Positions 1 through 6,547 of a stretch of 38,082 nt of DNA are shown here, piece by piece. Every line of letters starts with the position of its first letter. Position 1 is the stretch's first letter. The position numbers and the translations under genes were made by a program. This DNA comes from Candidatus Desulfaltia bathyphila (GTDB lineage Bacteria; Desulfobacterota; Desulfobacteria; Desulfobacterales; ETH-SRB1), in NCBI GenBank assembly GCA_014381545.1, contig JACNLL010000054.1:1-38082 (forward strand), given 5' to 3'. The notes beneath the pieces were generated by a model. It had not been told where the DNA came from. It was given only the letters and a program-made list of their open reading frames with translations, and searched no databases.

Positions 1-122
1 AAATATTATCTTAACTTTTTTGCTGGAATAAGGCTATTCTCGGACAAGCTCCTAGAGAATATACTGGACTGAAAAAGACAAATATCAGGATTTTTGATAG
101 CCTGCTGACTGAAAATGCAAAA

Positions 123-1421
123 ATGTTTAGGTTCCTTCATTCTGGGGTGATTACCAGTCTAACAACAGAGTCCCTCTCTGAAAGCGATTCAATGACTGTG
201 AAATACGACGAATGCTGTCTAACCAACGGTAATCAAACGCGATTTATTATTTTAATTCTTATCATTATAAAATTATATTTTGGGGAGGAAAAGGTAACTC
301 AAATAAAGAGCAAAGATTATAATGCTTTTATTAAGAAAGTGTTTAGTGGTTCAGAAAAAGTTATGACAATTCTTAACTTTATTAAATTTTCCAAAGTTTC
401 AGAGATTATTAGGCAAATTGAAAAAAAGGAACGATATAAAAATCGGTTCCATGAGTTGAATTTATCATCGTTTTTGAACAATCAGATTATTAGAATCCAG
501 ATTAATGTAATTAATAAGGTTATAGAAGATTTGGAAGATAAATTTGATGCTTATTCCGCGGGCACTTTAATTGCAGAAGCAAATAATGACACTCAAAAAG
601 TTACACCGGACGATATCTTTGGGAATAAAAATAAAAGTGAGTTGCAGCGGTATGTTTTTAAAGGTTTCATTGATGAATATAAAGGAAAAGTGGAAATTGA
701 ATATAGATATGGAGAAATAACAAATAGGTTTATTCCCAAGATTCACATTTTGACATTGTTGAGGCTTATTATTCCGACAGGTCTCTTAAACAGTAACAAA
801 GATATTTATAAACTCACGAATCAGCGAATGCCGATCTATAATATATTTTCTAAGCTTTTTTCCAAGATGAAGAAGAACAACCAGGATGCTCTGAATACTG
901 GACAAGCTATATCTAAATTGATCCCACTTTTATTTAAAGTAAGGAGAAAGTATATTATACCAAAACTTGAAAGTCGTAAAAGAGAATTAATACGTCAGTA
1001 CAAACAACAAGCGTTTGCCAATGAACTATCCGAAACTTTTATAGCTCAAGATATTTATGAGGCAAAGGGAGATGACAACAAAATTACAAAAATCATAAAA
1101 AGTGTTGTTAATTACAACATTGAGCATATTGTACCTGTGGTGATTTTTAGAATTCGAAATCTGTTCGCTGAAGATGATGGAAAGGTAAGACTTAACATTC
1201 CAGACGATACTATTGATAATTTTCTCGAAACTATAACTCAAGTTATATATGAGAATTATGTAAAAATTAAACTCAAAGGTTTGCCTTCTTCTCTTACTAC
1301 AGTAGTTAGAGGCCAAGACTTTTATGACGGTGGTTCAGAATCTTACACAACCTTTAATAAAAACATCCATGGTCTTGATGAAACAGATTTTATAAATAGT
1401 TACAAATATATTCTAAAATAA
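123..1421 (+). CDS. Hypothetical AT-rich protein
   Basis: An open frame of about 430 codons that I do not recognise. The protein is rich in Lys, Ile and Asn, has a hydrophobic stretch near residues 42-52 (ILILIIIKLYF) and otherwise looks soluble and helical. The start is uncertain. The only strong Shine-Dalgarno-like sequence (GGGGAGG, 282-288) lies inside the frame with no ATG, GTG or TTG just after it, so the true gene may begin later, or the first 56 codons may have been joined by an upstream change. Base composition is clearly more AT-rich than in the metabolic operons downstream, which suggests horizontal acquisition. No neighbour indicates a function. The coding call is supported only by the long open frame. 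Confidence 0.55.
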   Translation: MFRFLHSGVITSLTTESLSESDSMTVKYDECCLTNGNQTRFIILILIIIKLYFGEEKVTQIKSKDYNAFIKKVFSGSEKVMTILNFIKFSKVSEIIRQIEKKERYKNRFHELNLSSFLNNQIIRIQINVINKVIEDLEDKFDAYSAGTLIAEANNDTQKVTPDDIFGNKNKSELQRYVFKGFIDEYKGKVEIEYRYGEITNRFIPKIHILTLLRLIIPTGLLNSNKDIYKLTNQRMPIYNIFSKLFSKMKKNNQDALNTGQAISKLIPLLFKVRRKYIIPKLESRKRELIRQYKQQAFANELSETFIAQDIYEAKGDDNKITKIIKSVVNYNIEHIVPVVIFRIRNLFAEDDGKVRLNIPDDTIDNFLETITQVIYENYVKIKLKGLPSSLTTVVRGQDFYDGGSESYTTFNKNIHGLDETDFINSYKYILK

Positions 1422-1518
1422 ATATCTCTATTGGGAGCCAACCTTGATCAGTGATTTAATCTTCCTGTAAGTTTTGCTATAAACTCCTTTTTGTTTGGGG
1501 GCGCAATACGCAATGTAG

Positions 1519-1716
1519 TCCGGTGTTTTTCCCCATGTCCGGGCAGAAGCGCGGATGGTCGCGTCTGGCAAAGAACCTGAAGGCAGAGACGAGGAACTTA
1601 TTGAAACCTATCGCGGCACGATTTCGTTGCCGTTTGAGACAGGCGACAACCGGCGCGTAGCTGTAAAGATCATGGATGACTGGGGTATTGAGTCACTAAA
1701 GATTCTGGAGGTGTAA
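1519..1716 (+). pseudogene. C-terminal remnant, possibly of a DNA methyltransferase
   Basis: Downstream of an in-frame TAG at 1516-1518 the frame stays open to the TAA at 1714-1716. It encodes a plausible conserved tail containing the segments ETYRGTISLPFE and VAVKIMDDWGIESLKILEV. From memory, similar tails end some site-specific adenine methyltransferases of the type found next to helicase and nuclease cassettes, but this is not certain. The only internal ATG (1555) would give about 53 residues, and no Shine-Dalgarno precedes it. I read it as the 3' end of a gene that lost its body. The next gene follows after 2 bp, so the original operon junction seems preserved. Confidence 0.4.
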
Positions 1717-1718
1717 TA

Positions 1719-2630
1719 ATGACAGGCAAATGGAAAGAGGTGGTAAAGCTTACTTTTAAAGGGGAACGATTTCGTGACCACGCTCTGGATTTGCAAGCTC
1801 TGGGCGAATTGAGCCAATTTCAGAAGATGGTGGCAGAAACAGCCAAGACACTCTGGCGAGCAGCGAATCCTAACCGTGAACGATTACCATCCCATTTTGA
1901 GGAGAGGGTGCGTTTGTGTCTGAGAAGGATTGAGGATGGGAGCGCAACTGCACCGCTTGAGGTTTTTATTGAAGAAAATGACCAAAGAACCTTTTGGGGG
2001 CCGGAACCCGTTGAGATCAAGGAGGCTGTTAAATTGGCCCATGAGGTGTTTGAGGCGATAGGTGCAGACGCTCAGTTACCTGAGAGATTCCCGAGGGCAT
2101 TACTGTCGGAGTATGCCAAATGGGGCCAGAGTCTAGCTGATGATGAAGCAGTAGAGTTGCATGTACCTGATAAGAAGCCAGCTCGTCTGACCTTGGTGCA
2201 CAAAAAAAGGCTGGAAAAATACGTTGAAACTCCGCATGAAGATCACGTCGAAATTAGTGGAGAAGTATTTGAAGCTGATGTCAAGAAGGGTCGGTTCCAA
2301 CTGTGGTCAGGTGAAGACACCGCAGTTACGGTAGTTTTTACCCCCGAACAGGAGTACCAGGTTACAACAGCACTAAAGGAGCACAAGACAGCTCGAATGT
2401 ATGTAAAGGGTTCAGGAGAATACTCGCCGCAAGGAACACTTCTTCGAGTTTTGCAGGTAGATGAATTAAGGCTTACCACTTCCGAGACACATTACGATAA
2501 GTCGGCACGTCCAATTGAAGATTTATTGGAAGAGCTTGCCAGGGAAATTCCTCAAGAAGAATGGGATAAACTCCCCAGTGATTTGAATGATAATCTGGAT
2601 CATTACCTGTATGGGGTACCCAAACGATGA
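1719..2630 (+). CDS. Conserved hypothetical protein paired with a PIN-domain gene
   Basis: A 303-residue soluble, charged protein that I cannot assign to a named family. The N-terminal third is helical; residues about 170-255 are Val/Thr-rich and read like a small beta domain (segments VEISGEVFEADVKKGRFQLW and ARMYVKGSGEYSP). The start ATG is preceded by GGAGG (1707-1711). The stop codon overlaps the start of the next gene in an ATGA arrangement at 2627-2630, so the two are translationally coupled. Coupling to a PIN-domain RNase gene suggests that it is the cognate antitoxin or a regulatory partner. It is much longer than usual VapB antitoxins and no DNA-binding motif is obvious, so this role is inference only. 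Confidence 0.7.
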   Translation: MTGKWKEVVKLTFKGERFRDHALDLQALGELSQFQKMVAETAKTLWRAANPNRERLPSHFEERVRLCLRRIEDGSATAPLEVFIEENDQRTFWGPEPVEIKEAVKLAHEVFEAIGADAQLPERFPRALLSEYAKWGQSLADDEAVELHVPDKKPARLTLVHKKRLEKYVETPHEDHVEISGEVFEADVKKGRFQLWSGEDTAVTVVFTPEQEYQVTTALKEHKTARMYVKGSGEYSPQGTLLRVLQVDELRLTTSETHYDKSARPIEDLLEELAREIPQEEWDKLPSDLNDNLDHYLYGVPKR

Positions 2631-3040
2631 AAACCGTTTTTGCGGATTCGCATTACTGGATTGCAAGGGTGAATCCTAATGATTCATGGGCAAAGATCGC
2701 TAAAGCGGCCAGAGCATCATTGGGCGAGATATTTATAGTTACAACGGACGAAGTATTGACTGAATTCTTAGCGGCCCTTTCAAAAAGCGAGCATATGCGA
2801 AAGCAAGCAGCGAAAATGGTCCGGGCTATCCTGGAAAATCCAAATGTGAAAGTTATTCCGCAGACCCGTGAGTCTTTCTTAAAGGGGCTGGCCTTCTATG
2901 AAAATCGAAGTGACAAAGAATACAGCATGACCGATTGTATTTCTACTATGAACGTTATGAAGGCTGAATCACTGGCAGAAGTGCTTACCAATGACCGCCA
3001 TTTCGAGCAGGAAGGATTTACTGTTTTGATAAAGAAATGA
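2627..3040 (+). CDS. PIN-domain protein (VapC-like RNase toxin candidate)
   Basis: A 137-residue protein with the PIN nuclease layout: an early acidic residue in VFADSHYW (Asp7), a Glu in VLTEFLAAL (about residue 45), Asp in SMTDCIST (about 103) and Asp in VLTNDRHFEQEGF (about 122). These four carboxylates normally bind Mg2+ or Mn2+ in PIN RNases. The C-terminal TNDRHFEQ.GF signature is typical of VapC-type proteins. The length matches single-domain VapC toxins. The gene overlaps the upstream hypothetical gene by 4 nt, consistent with a two-gene toxin-antitoxin or related module. Known VapC toxins cleave tRNA or rRNA; the target here is unknown. Confidence 0.8.
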   Translation: MKTVFADSHYWIARVNPNDSWAKIAKAARASLGEIFIVTTDEVLTEFLAALSKSEHMRKQAAKMVRAILENPNVKVIPQTRESFLKGLAFYENRSDKEYSMTDCISTMNVMKAESLAEVLTNDRHFEQEGFTVLIKK

Positions 3041-3130
3041 TAACAGCAAAATCACCAAGAATATGAAAACTCATTCAAGAAATAAAATAGAAAGTGATTT
3101 GGTGTCGGAAAAACATAGGGTAGGGCTTGC

Positions 3131-3168
3131 GGAACGTCTATTTTTTGTAAATCAGTTGTCGGCTTAGG
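3131..3168 (+). repeat. Imperfect direct repeat, left copy
   Basis: This copy shares the core CAGTTGTCGGCT and flanking matches (GG..ACGTC.ATTT and GTAAA/GCAAA) with 5417-5449. The pair brackets the XRE and DUF4258/MqsA-like genes. It may be a repeated operator or terminus sequence or the trace of an insertion; this is the left copy. Confidence 0.45.
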
Positions 3169-3189
3169 ATCTTAATAATATTATAAAAT

Positions 3190-3501
3190 ATGACGCATAA
3201 TTATCCAAAACCAATTCGTAAAAAACTGCAGGAGCTGGTCGGTCTTGCGCATGAGCACGAATTGAGCAGTGCCCTGGAAACGTTGGACAGACACTTTGCT
3301 CAATGGCGCCGGCAGGAGATCGATTGTTTCGAGCTGAATGATCAAATTCACAGCTTTCATCAAAAAATATCTTGCGAGCTATGGAAAAGCTATTCTTCCA
3401 TGGAAGACGATTTTCTTGTCTGCAGAGCGGTTAAGCTGGGTTTTTTGTCCAGGGAAGAAGTTCCGGAGAAAGTGGCCGAGGCCATCAACCTTCTCCTCTG
3501 A
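3190..3501 (+). CDS. Small hypothetical protein convergent with an XRE regulator
   Basis: A 103-residue, mostly helical, His- and Glu-rich protein starting MTHNYPKPIRKKLQELVG. I do not recognise its family by name. It ends inside the 3' end of the XRE gene on the other strand (17-nt tail overlap). No good Shine-Dalgarno precedes the ATG at 3190; the upstream sequence is AT-rich. Its length, regular codons and placement among toxin-antitoxin-like genes make it a credible real gene, possibly part of an addiction or defence module. Nothing visible shows a catalytic motif. Confidence 0.6.
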   Translation: MTHNYPKPIRKKLQELVGLAHEHELSSALETLDRHFAQWRRQEIDCFELNDQIHSFHQKISCELWKSYSSMEDDFLVCRAVKLGFLSREEVPEKVAEAINLLL

Positions 3502-3847
3502 TCTTTTCGATCAGCTTTTCTATTTCCTCGGCGGTAGGCTTTTCGCTTCGAACAGTCCTGAAGAACATCGGTAATGCATTAAGGGTTTCCTGGTCAGACA
3601 GGAGATCTTTTGGGATGATTCCTGCGTCAATAGCCGCTTTATCTTTAAGTTCGTTGTAAAGCTCCGAGGTTTTCTTAATACCCAATACTTCAGCGATTTG
3701 GTCGAGTTTTTCATCACCTTGAGGCGGGGGCAAAATTCCTCTTTCAACTTTGCTCCAATTGCTTGCATCGGTAGATAGCTGACGGCAAAATTCCCTAAGG
3801 CCGATGTTTCTGTCGAGCCTGAGAGTTTTAATGAATTCTCCAAACAT
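3485..3847 (-). CDS. XRE-family HTH transcriptional regulator
   Basis: A 120-residue protein with an N-terminal helix-turn-helix of the Cro/CI (XRE) type at residues about 5-70 (LRLDRNIGLREFCRQL, then NWSKVERG, LDQIAEVLGI). The C-terminal third is a helical tail (EEIEKLIEKIRGEG) that may mediate partner contact. A purine-rich AGGAGGAGC-type Shine-Dalgarno precedes the ATG (complement of 3848-3862). About 80 bp upstream is a strong promoter overlapped by GTGGTA/TACCAC repeats, so autorepression is likely. It may be the antitoxin-type regulator of this accessory region. The convergent 103-aa gene is its nearest neighbour. Confidence 0.85.
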   Translation of the reverse strand: MFGEFIKTLRLDRNIGLREFCRQLSTDASNWSKVERGILPPPQGDEKLDQIAEVLGIKKTSELYNELKDKAAIDAGIIPKDLLSDQETLNALPMFFRTVRSEKPTAEEIEKLIEKIRGEG

Positions 3848-3907
3848 TGCTCCTCCTTCCTTTGAATTGTTTTGTTGGACCTCTTTAGTATTTAGTATTA
3901 TTTTTAT

Positions 3908-3961
3908 GTGGTAAATTTTTAACTACGTGGTAACTATAATACCACACTTAAAATATGTCAA
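3908..3961 (-). promoter_or_regulatory. Promoter with GTGGTA operator repeats for the XRE gene
   Basis: On the minus strand a -35 TTGACA (3956-3961) and a -10 TATAGT (3933-3938) are separated by exactly 17 bp. The -10 lies within the inverted repeat GTGGTA-N7-TACCAC (3927-3932 and 3940-3945). A third GTGGTA (3908-3913) lies just downstream of the predicted start point. This is the classical layout for autorepression by an XRE dimer. Confidence 0.75.
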
Positions 3962-3965
3962 GTCC

Positions 3966-4082
3966 TTTTATTTTATTATGGTTTTTTTTTTATTATATTA
4001 ATTATTAATTATTAATTAATATAATATTATTTTATTAATATTATTATTTTATTATTATTATTTATTTTATTTTAATATTAAT
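3966..4082. repeat. AT-only low-complexity tract
   Basis: About 115 bp of nearly pure A and T, made of repeated TTA, TAA and ATT units. It could be a strongly bent or easily melted segment, or a relic of replication slippage. No gene or clear stem with loop is visible in it. Confidence 0.7.
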
Positions 4083-4169
4083 ACCCCGTCTGCATGCGGT
4101 AAAGGTTCGGTGTCGCGTCTTGATTAGCGCATTAGCTGACATCTGTTTACGCAGATACATTGAAAAAAC

Positions 4170-4547
4170 ATGTCAAGGACATGGAAAATTGAGTTTAAAG
4201 ATACAGTTCCGCAATTCCAATCTTCGGAAGCTTTCCGAAAACGATATAAACACGATTCCAACCCTCAATATACCACCCTCTACAACCGACCGATTGTCCT
4301 CTTCCGAAAAAAAGTGAGGAGATTCCTCTCCGTTGCAGAAACGGCTGAGCTTCTGAACATCTTTCTCATCGTTTTAAGTGGCAGGTTTAGGCTGGAATCT
4401 ACACAAAATAGTTTCTTGGTGTCTCTTATTAGAAACTTGACGAATCTAATTTCGGTAAAAAATCTGGTTTCTTTTACTAAAAAACTACTTGACAAAATCT
4501 TCCAAAAATTTAAAAACTTGTCCCAAGATCAACTTTGTGATTTATAA
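4170..4547 (+). pseudogene. Possible degraded HTH_17/excisionase-like remnant
   Basis: The frame contains RRFLSVAETAELLNI (about residues 50-64), which matches the start of the excisionase or MerR-like HTH_17 fold. The recognition helix and the Arg/Gly wing expected next (a V-Y-R-x-I-x-x-G pattern) are not found in this frame or adjacent ones. No Shine-Dalgarno precedes the ATG. I interpret it as a frameshifted remnant. It is also possible that nothing here is translated. The rest of 4083-4554 shows no other gene. Confidence 0.25.
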
Positions 4548-4554
4548 TTAAGAC

Positions 4555-4860
4555 ATGGTATTTGACCCAATCGATGAAATATCCAATAGTAATGCCCACA
4601 AAATCATACGTGAAATTGTTACGGGTGGAACTATTATTATAAGTAGCCATGCAAAAGAAAGAATGATAGAGCGAAAATATACCGCTCATGATGTTGAATA
4701 CATTTTGTTAAATGGGGAAATCACAAAAAAAGAGTTCAATACCAAGGCGCAAAATTGGGCTTACACTATCAAGGGTGAAGGCATAGATGGTGACGATGCC
4801 GGCGTTGTAGCTGCAATAGTCAGGCGGATGTCAGCAGTTTTAATAACTGTATTGAGTTGA
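4555..4860 (+). CDS. DUF4258-type toxin candidate (MqsR-like)
   Basis: A 101-residue protein with the DUF4258 core: SSHAKERMIERKYTAHDVEYILLNGEI at residues about 30-56, followed by a beta strand with WAYTIKGEG and a C-terminal AAIVRRMSAVLITVLS strand. DUF4258 proteins belong to the RelE/BrnT/MqsR-like group of small RNases and are often toxins. The next gene is an MqsA-like zinc-finger/HTH antitoxin 13 bp away, so this is very probably a type II toxin-antitoxin pair with toxin first. TATAAT (4543-4548) lies only 7 bp from the ATG and there is no Shine-Dalgarno, so the message may be leaderless. Confidence 0.82.
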   Translation: MVFDPIDEISNSNAHKIIREIVTGGTIIISSHAKERMIERKYTAHDVEYILLNGEITKKEFNTKAQNWAYTIKGEGIDGDDAGVVAAIVRRMSAVLITVLS

Positions 4861-4873
4861 GGGGGTGGAAACA

Positions 4874-5401
4874 ATGGGGAAATGCTATTTATGTGGTAAT
4901 GACATACAAATAATCAAAGATAAACCCTACAAATACAATGAGTGCGGCCTTGATGTTACCCTTTTTGGCATAATACAATACCATTGCCAAAATTGTAACG
5001 AATCATACGCTTCAATACCCAACATGCAAAAACTGCATCGTGTTATTGGGGCTTATATTTGCGAAAAGAGAAAAGCTCTCCTAAAACCCGAAGAGATCAA
5101 ATTCTTACGAAAAGACCTTCACCTTAAAGCAAAAGATTTAGCTCAAGCTTTAGGCGTTACGGCGTCAACTGTATCGCGGTGGGAAAACGGAAAGAAAGAA
5201 ATTGGTGAAGCCCATGACCGTTTGTTACGTTCTATTTACATCATGTATACTTCTGAGCAATCCAACCACTTTATCTGCGATGGAGTTATTAATCTATTCA
5301 AAGAACTCCCGGCAAAACGCAAGAAAATCAAACAACCAGTGACAATATCGTTAAATCCCCAAGAGTGGTTAAGTTGCATGGGCGAATCCTGTCTTGCATA
5401 A
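4874..5401 (+). CDS. MqsA-like antitoxin: YgiT-type zinc finger plus XRE HTH
   Basis: Starting at the ATG at 4874 (5 nt after GGGGGTGG; the in-frame GTG at 4865 is the alternative), the protein has 175 residues. The N-terminal part is a CxxC...CxxC zinc finger (CYLCG at residues 3-7 and CQNCNESYASIP about 40 residues later). The centre is an XRE helix-turn-helix (LRKDLHLKAKDLAQALGVTASTVSRWENGKKEIG, positions about 73-106), matching the MqsA/YgiT fold order. The C-terminal 50 residues have no clear assignment. MqsA antitoxins neutralise their toxin and repress their own operon. The partner is the DUF4258 protein directly upstream. Confidence 0.85.
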   Translation: MGKCYLCGNDIQIIKDKPYKYNECGLDVTLFGIIQYHCQNCNESYASIPNMQKLHRVIGAYICEKRKALLKPEEIKFLRKDLHLKAKDLAQALGVTASTVSRWENGKKEIGEAHDRLLRSIYIMYTSEQSNHFICDGVINLFKELPAKRKKIKQPVTISLNPQEWLSCMGESCLA

Positions 5402-5416
5402 TCGGGAAGGCCGGCT

Positions 5417-5449
5417 GGACGTCCATTTGCAAACCAGTTGTCGGCTGAG
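5417..5449 (+). repeat. Imperfect direct repeat, right copy
   Basis: This is the second copy of the motif at 3131-3168, with the same CAGTTGTCGGCT core. It lies between the MqsA-like gene and the promoter of the aromatic operon and marks the right edge of the accessory genes. Confidence 0.45.
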
Positions 5450-5473
5450 TAGTTAATGGGATGCTAAAAAAAA

Positions 5474-5504
5474 TTCTTGACAAAAAATAATAATAGTATA
5501 AAAG
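5474..5504 (+). promoter_or_regulatory. Probable sigma-70 promoter of the aromatic operon
   Basis: TTGACA at 5477-5482 is followed by an AT-rich -10 region: TAAAAG at 5499-5504 with a 16-bp spacer. Alternatively, TATAAA at 5497-5502 pairs with TTCTTG at 5474. Transcription would start near 5510, about 20 nt before the leader peptide start. Confidence 0.55.
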
Positions 5505-5532
5505 AGCTAAGAAACTTAAAAAAGGTAATTAA

Positions 5533-5610
5533 ATGACGCACAAATTTTCAGGCAAATATTTTAGTTATTATTGGTATTTTTATAATACCGGTTTGCCTGA
5601 GGTGCGTTGA
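5533..5610 (+). CDS. Aromatic-rich leader peptide of the shikimate/Phe/Tyr operon
   Basis: A 25-codon ORF with ATG at 5533 and TGA at 5608-5610, preceded by AAAAAAGG (5518-5525) 7 nt upstream. Residues 9-17 read YFSYYWYFY; with Phe5 the peptide holds nine aromatic residues (five Tyr, three Phe, one Trp) within positions 5-17. Such a run is the hallmark of a ribosome-stalling control peptide, as in trpL and pheL. The aromatic codons lie inside the 1:2 hairpin of the attenuator (5548-5600). The operon that follows makes chorismate, Phe and Tyr, so regulation by charged tRNA-Tyr, tRNA-Phe and perhaps tRNA-Trp is the natural reading. The evidence is direct sequence, not homology. Confidence 0.88.
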   Translation: MTHKFSGKYFSYYWYFYNTGLPEVR

Positions 5611-5656
5611 CGCTATTTAAAAAAATAATTAAACGCAAAAAGCCGTGGCAGACCTT
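5548..5656 (+). promoter_or_regulatory. Attenuator: anti-antiterminator and antiterminator stems
   Basis: Stem 1:2 is a perfect 9-bp pairing of TCAGGCAAA (5548-5556) with TTTGCCTGA (5592-5600); a nested GGTAT/ATACC hairpin (5573-5577 and 5585-5589) sits inside. The competing 2:3 stem pairs GGTTTGCC (5590-5597) with GGCAGACC (5647-5654), 8 bp with one G-U, and encloses TGCGTT/AACGCA (5603-5608 and 5632-5637). Stem 2:3 occupies the end of the terminator 5' arm, so it excludes termination. Stalling in the aromatic codons would free strand 2 and favour read-through. Confidence 0.8.
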
Positions 5657-5674
5657 AAACGCCGCGGCTTTTTT
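5637..5674 (+). terminator. Attenuator terminator (3:4 hairpin)
   Basis: A rho-independent terminator. The GCCGTGGC arm (5642-5649) pairs with GCCGCGGC (5661-5668) with one U-G, extended by five A-U pairs on the outside. The loop is about 11 nt and is followed by a U run. It lies 63 bp before the first structural gene and directly after the aromatic leader peptide. Confidence 0.88.
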
Positions 5675-5736
5675 GTTTTAAAAGGCCGTGGAGAATAAAA
5701 TGCTTCATGGCCTTTTTGCACAAAAGGAGGTATGTT

Positions 5737-6534
5737 ATGACAATTTTAGGCAAACGGATTAGGTTGGAACGTATAGTTAACCGGGATACAGGCAAAACAG
5801 TAATTGTTCCAATGGATCACGGCATTTCGGTTGGCCCTATTGACGGGCTGCTGGACATGAAGGAAACAATACAAAAGGTGGCAAGTGGAGGAGCCAATGC
5901 CATCGTGGAGCATAAGGGTCTTGTCGGTGAAGGCCATCGCGGGGGTGGGATAGATATAGGATTAATTTTACATTTGTCCGCATCAACCAGTCTTTCGCCA
6001 TATCCCAATGCCAAAACTCTGGTTTGTTCGGTTGAAGAGGCGATAAAATTGGGCGCTGACGGTGTATCTATACACGTAAATTTAGGAAATGGCGGTGAAA
6101 AAGAGATGTTAAATGATTTTGGAAAGGTAAGCTATGAGGCCCGCACATGGGGCATGCCGCTTCTTGCCATGATTTATCCACGTGGCGAGAAGATCAAGGA
6201 TGAGTATGATGTTAAGGTAATAAAGCATGCGGCACGTGTTGGAAGTGAAATGGGAGCCGATATTGTTAAGGTTTCATACACAGGCTCTGTAGAGACCTTT
6301 AGAGAGGTTGTCGCGGGCTGTTCAGTTCCCGTGGTAATTGCAGGCGGCGCTAAAATGGATTCAGACAGGGAGATATTGGAAATGGTAAAGGGTGCAATTG
6401 ATGCAGGCGGCGGCGGTGTTTCCATCGGCCGCAACGTCTTTCAGCACAAACATCCAGATCGAATAGTAAGGGCTATTTCAGGCATTGTTAATGACGGCAT
6501 CAGCGTGGAAGAAGGCCTGAAAATTTTAGAATAA
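5737..6534 (+). CDS. aroA': 2-amino-3,7-dideoxy-D-threo-hept-6-ulosonate (ADTH) synthase
   Basis: A class I aldolase of the DhnA/FbaB type (COG1830), 265 residues. It contains [11 protein letters not shown] near residues 28-38, the substrate Asp in GLLDM, the Schiff-base lysine in [10 protein letters not shown] (about residue 174) and the phosphate-binding [13 protein letters not shown] near 226. In methanogens this enzyme condenses a 6-deoxy-5-ketofructose-1-phosphate-type donor with aspartate semialdehyde. It thereby replaces DAHP synthase at the start of the shikimate pathway. The start ATG 5737 follows AAAAGGAGG at 5722-5730. It is the first gene of an eight-gene operon behind an aromatic attenuator and is paired with DHQ synthase II, as expected. 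A plain fructose-bisphosphate aldolase is the alternative, but context argues against it. Confidence 0.9.
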   Translation: MTILGKRIRLERIVNRDTGKTVIVPMDHGISVGPIDGLLDMKETIQKVASGGANAIVEHKGLVGEGHRGGGIDIGLILHLSASTSLSPYPNAKTLVCSVEEAIKLGADGVSIHVNLGNGGEKEMLNDFGKVSYEARTWGMPLLAMIYPRGEKIKDEYDVKVIKHAARVGSEMGADIVKVSYTGSVETFREVVAGCSVPVVIAGGAKMDSDREILEMVKGAIDAGGGGVSIGRNVFQHKHPDRIVRAISGIVNDGISVEEGLKILE

Positions 6535-6547
6535 GAGGATTAATACA

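Noticed and set aside
3181-3363. Minus-strand ORF within the 103-aa gene
   Set aside because: It is a shadow of the plus-strand gene with no start signals or family features.
4120-4317. 65-aa plus-strand ORF
   Set aside because: No Shine-Dalgarno, unusual composition, and overlap with the frame that shows an HTH-like remnant.
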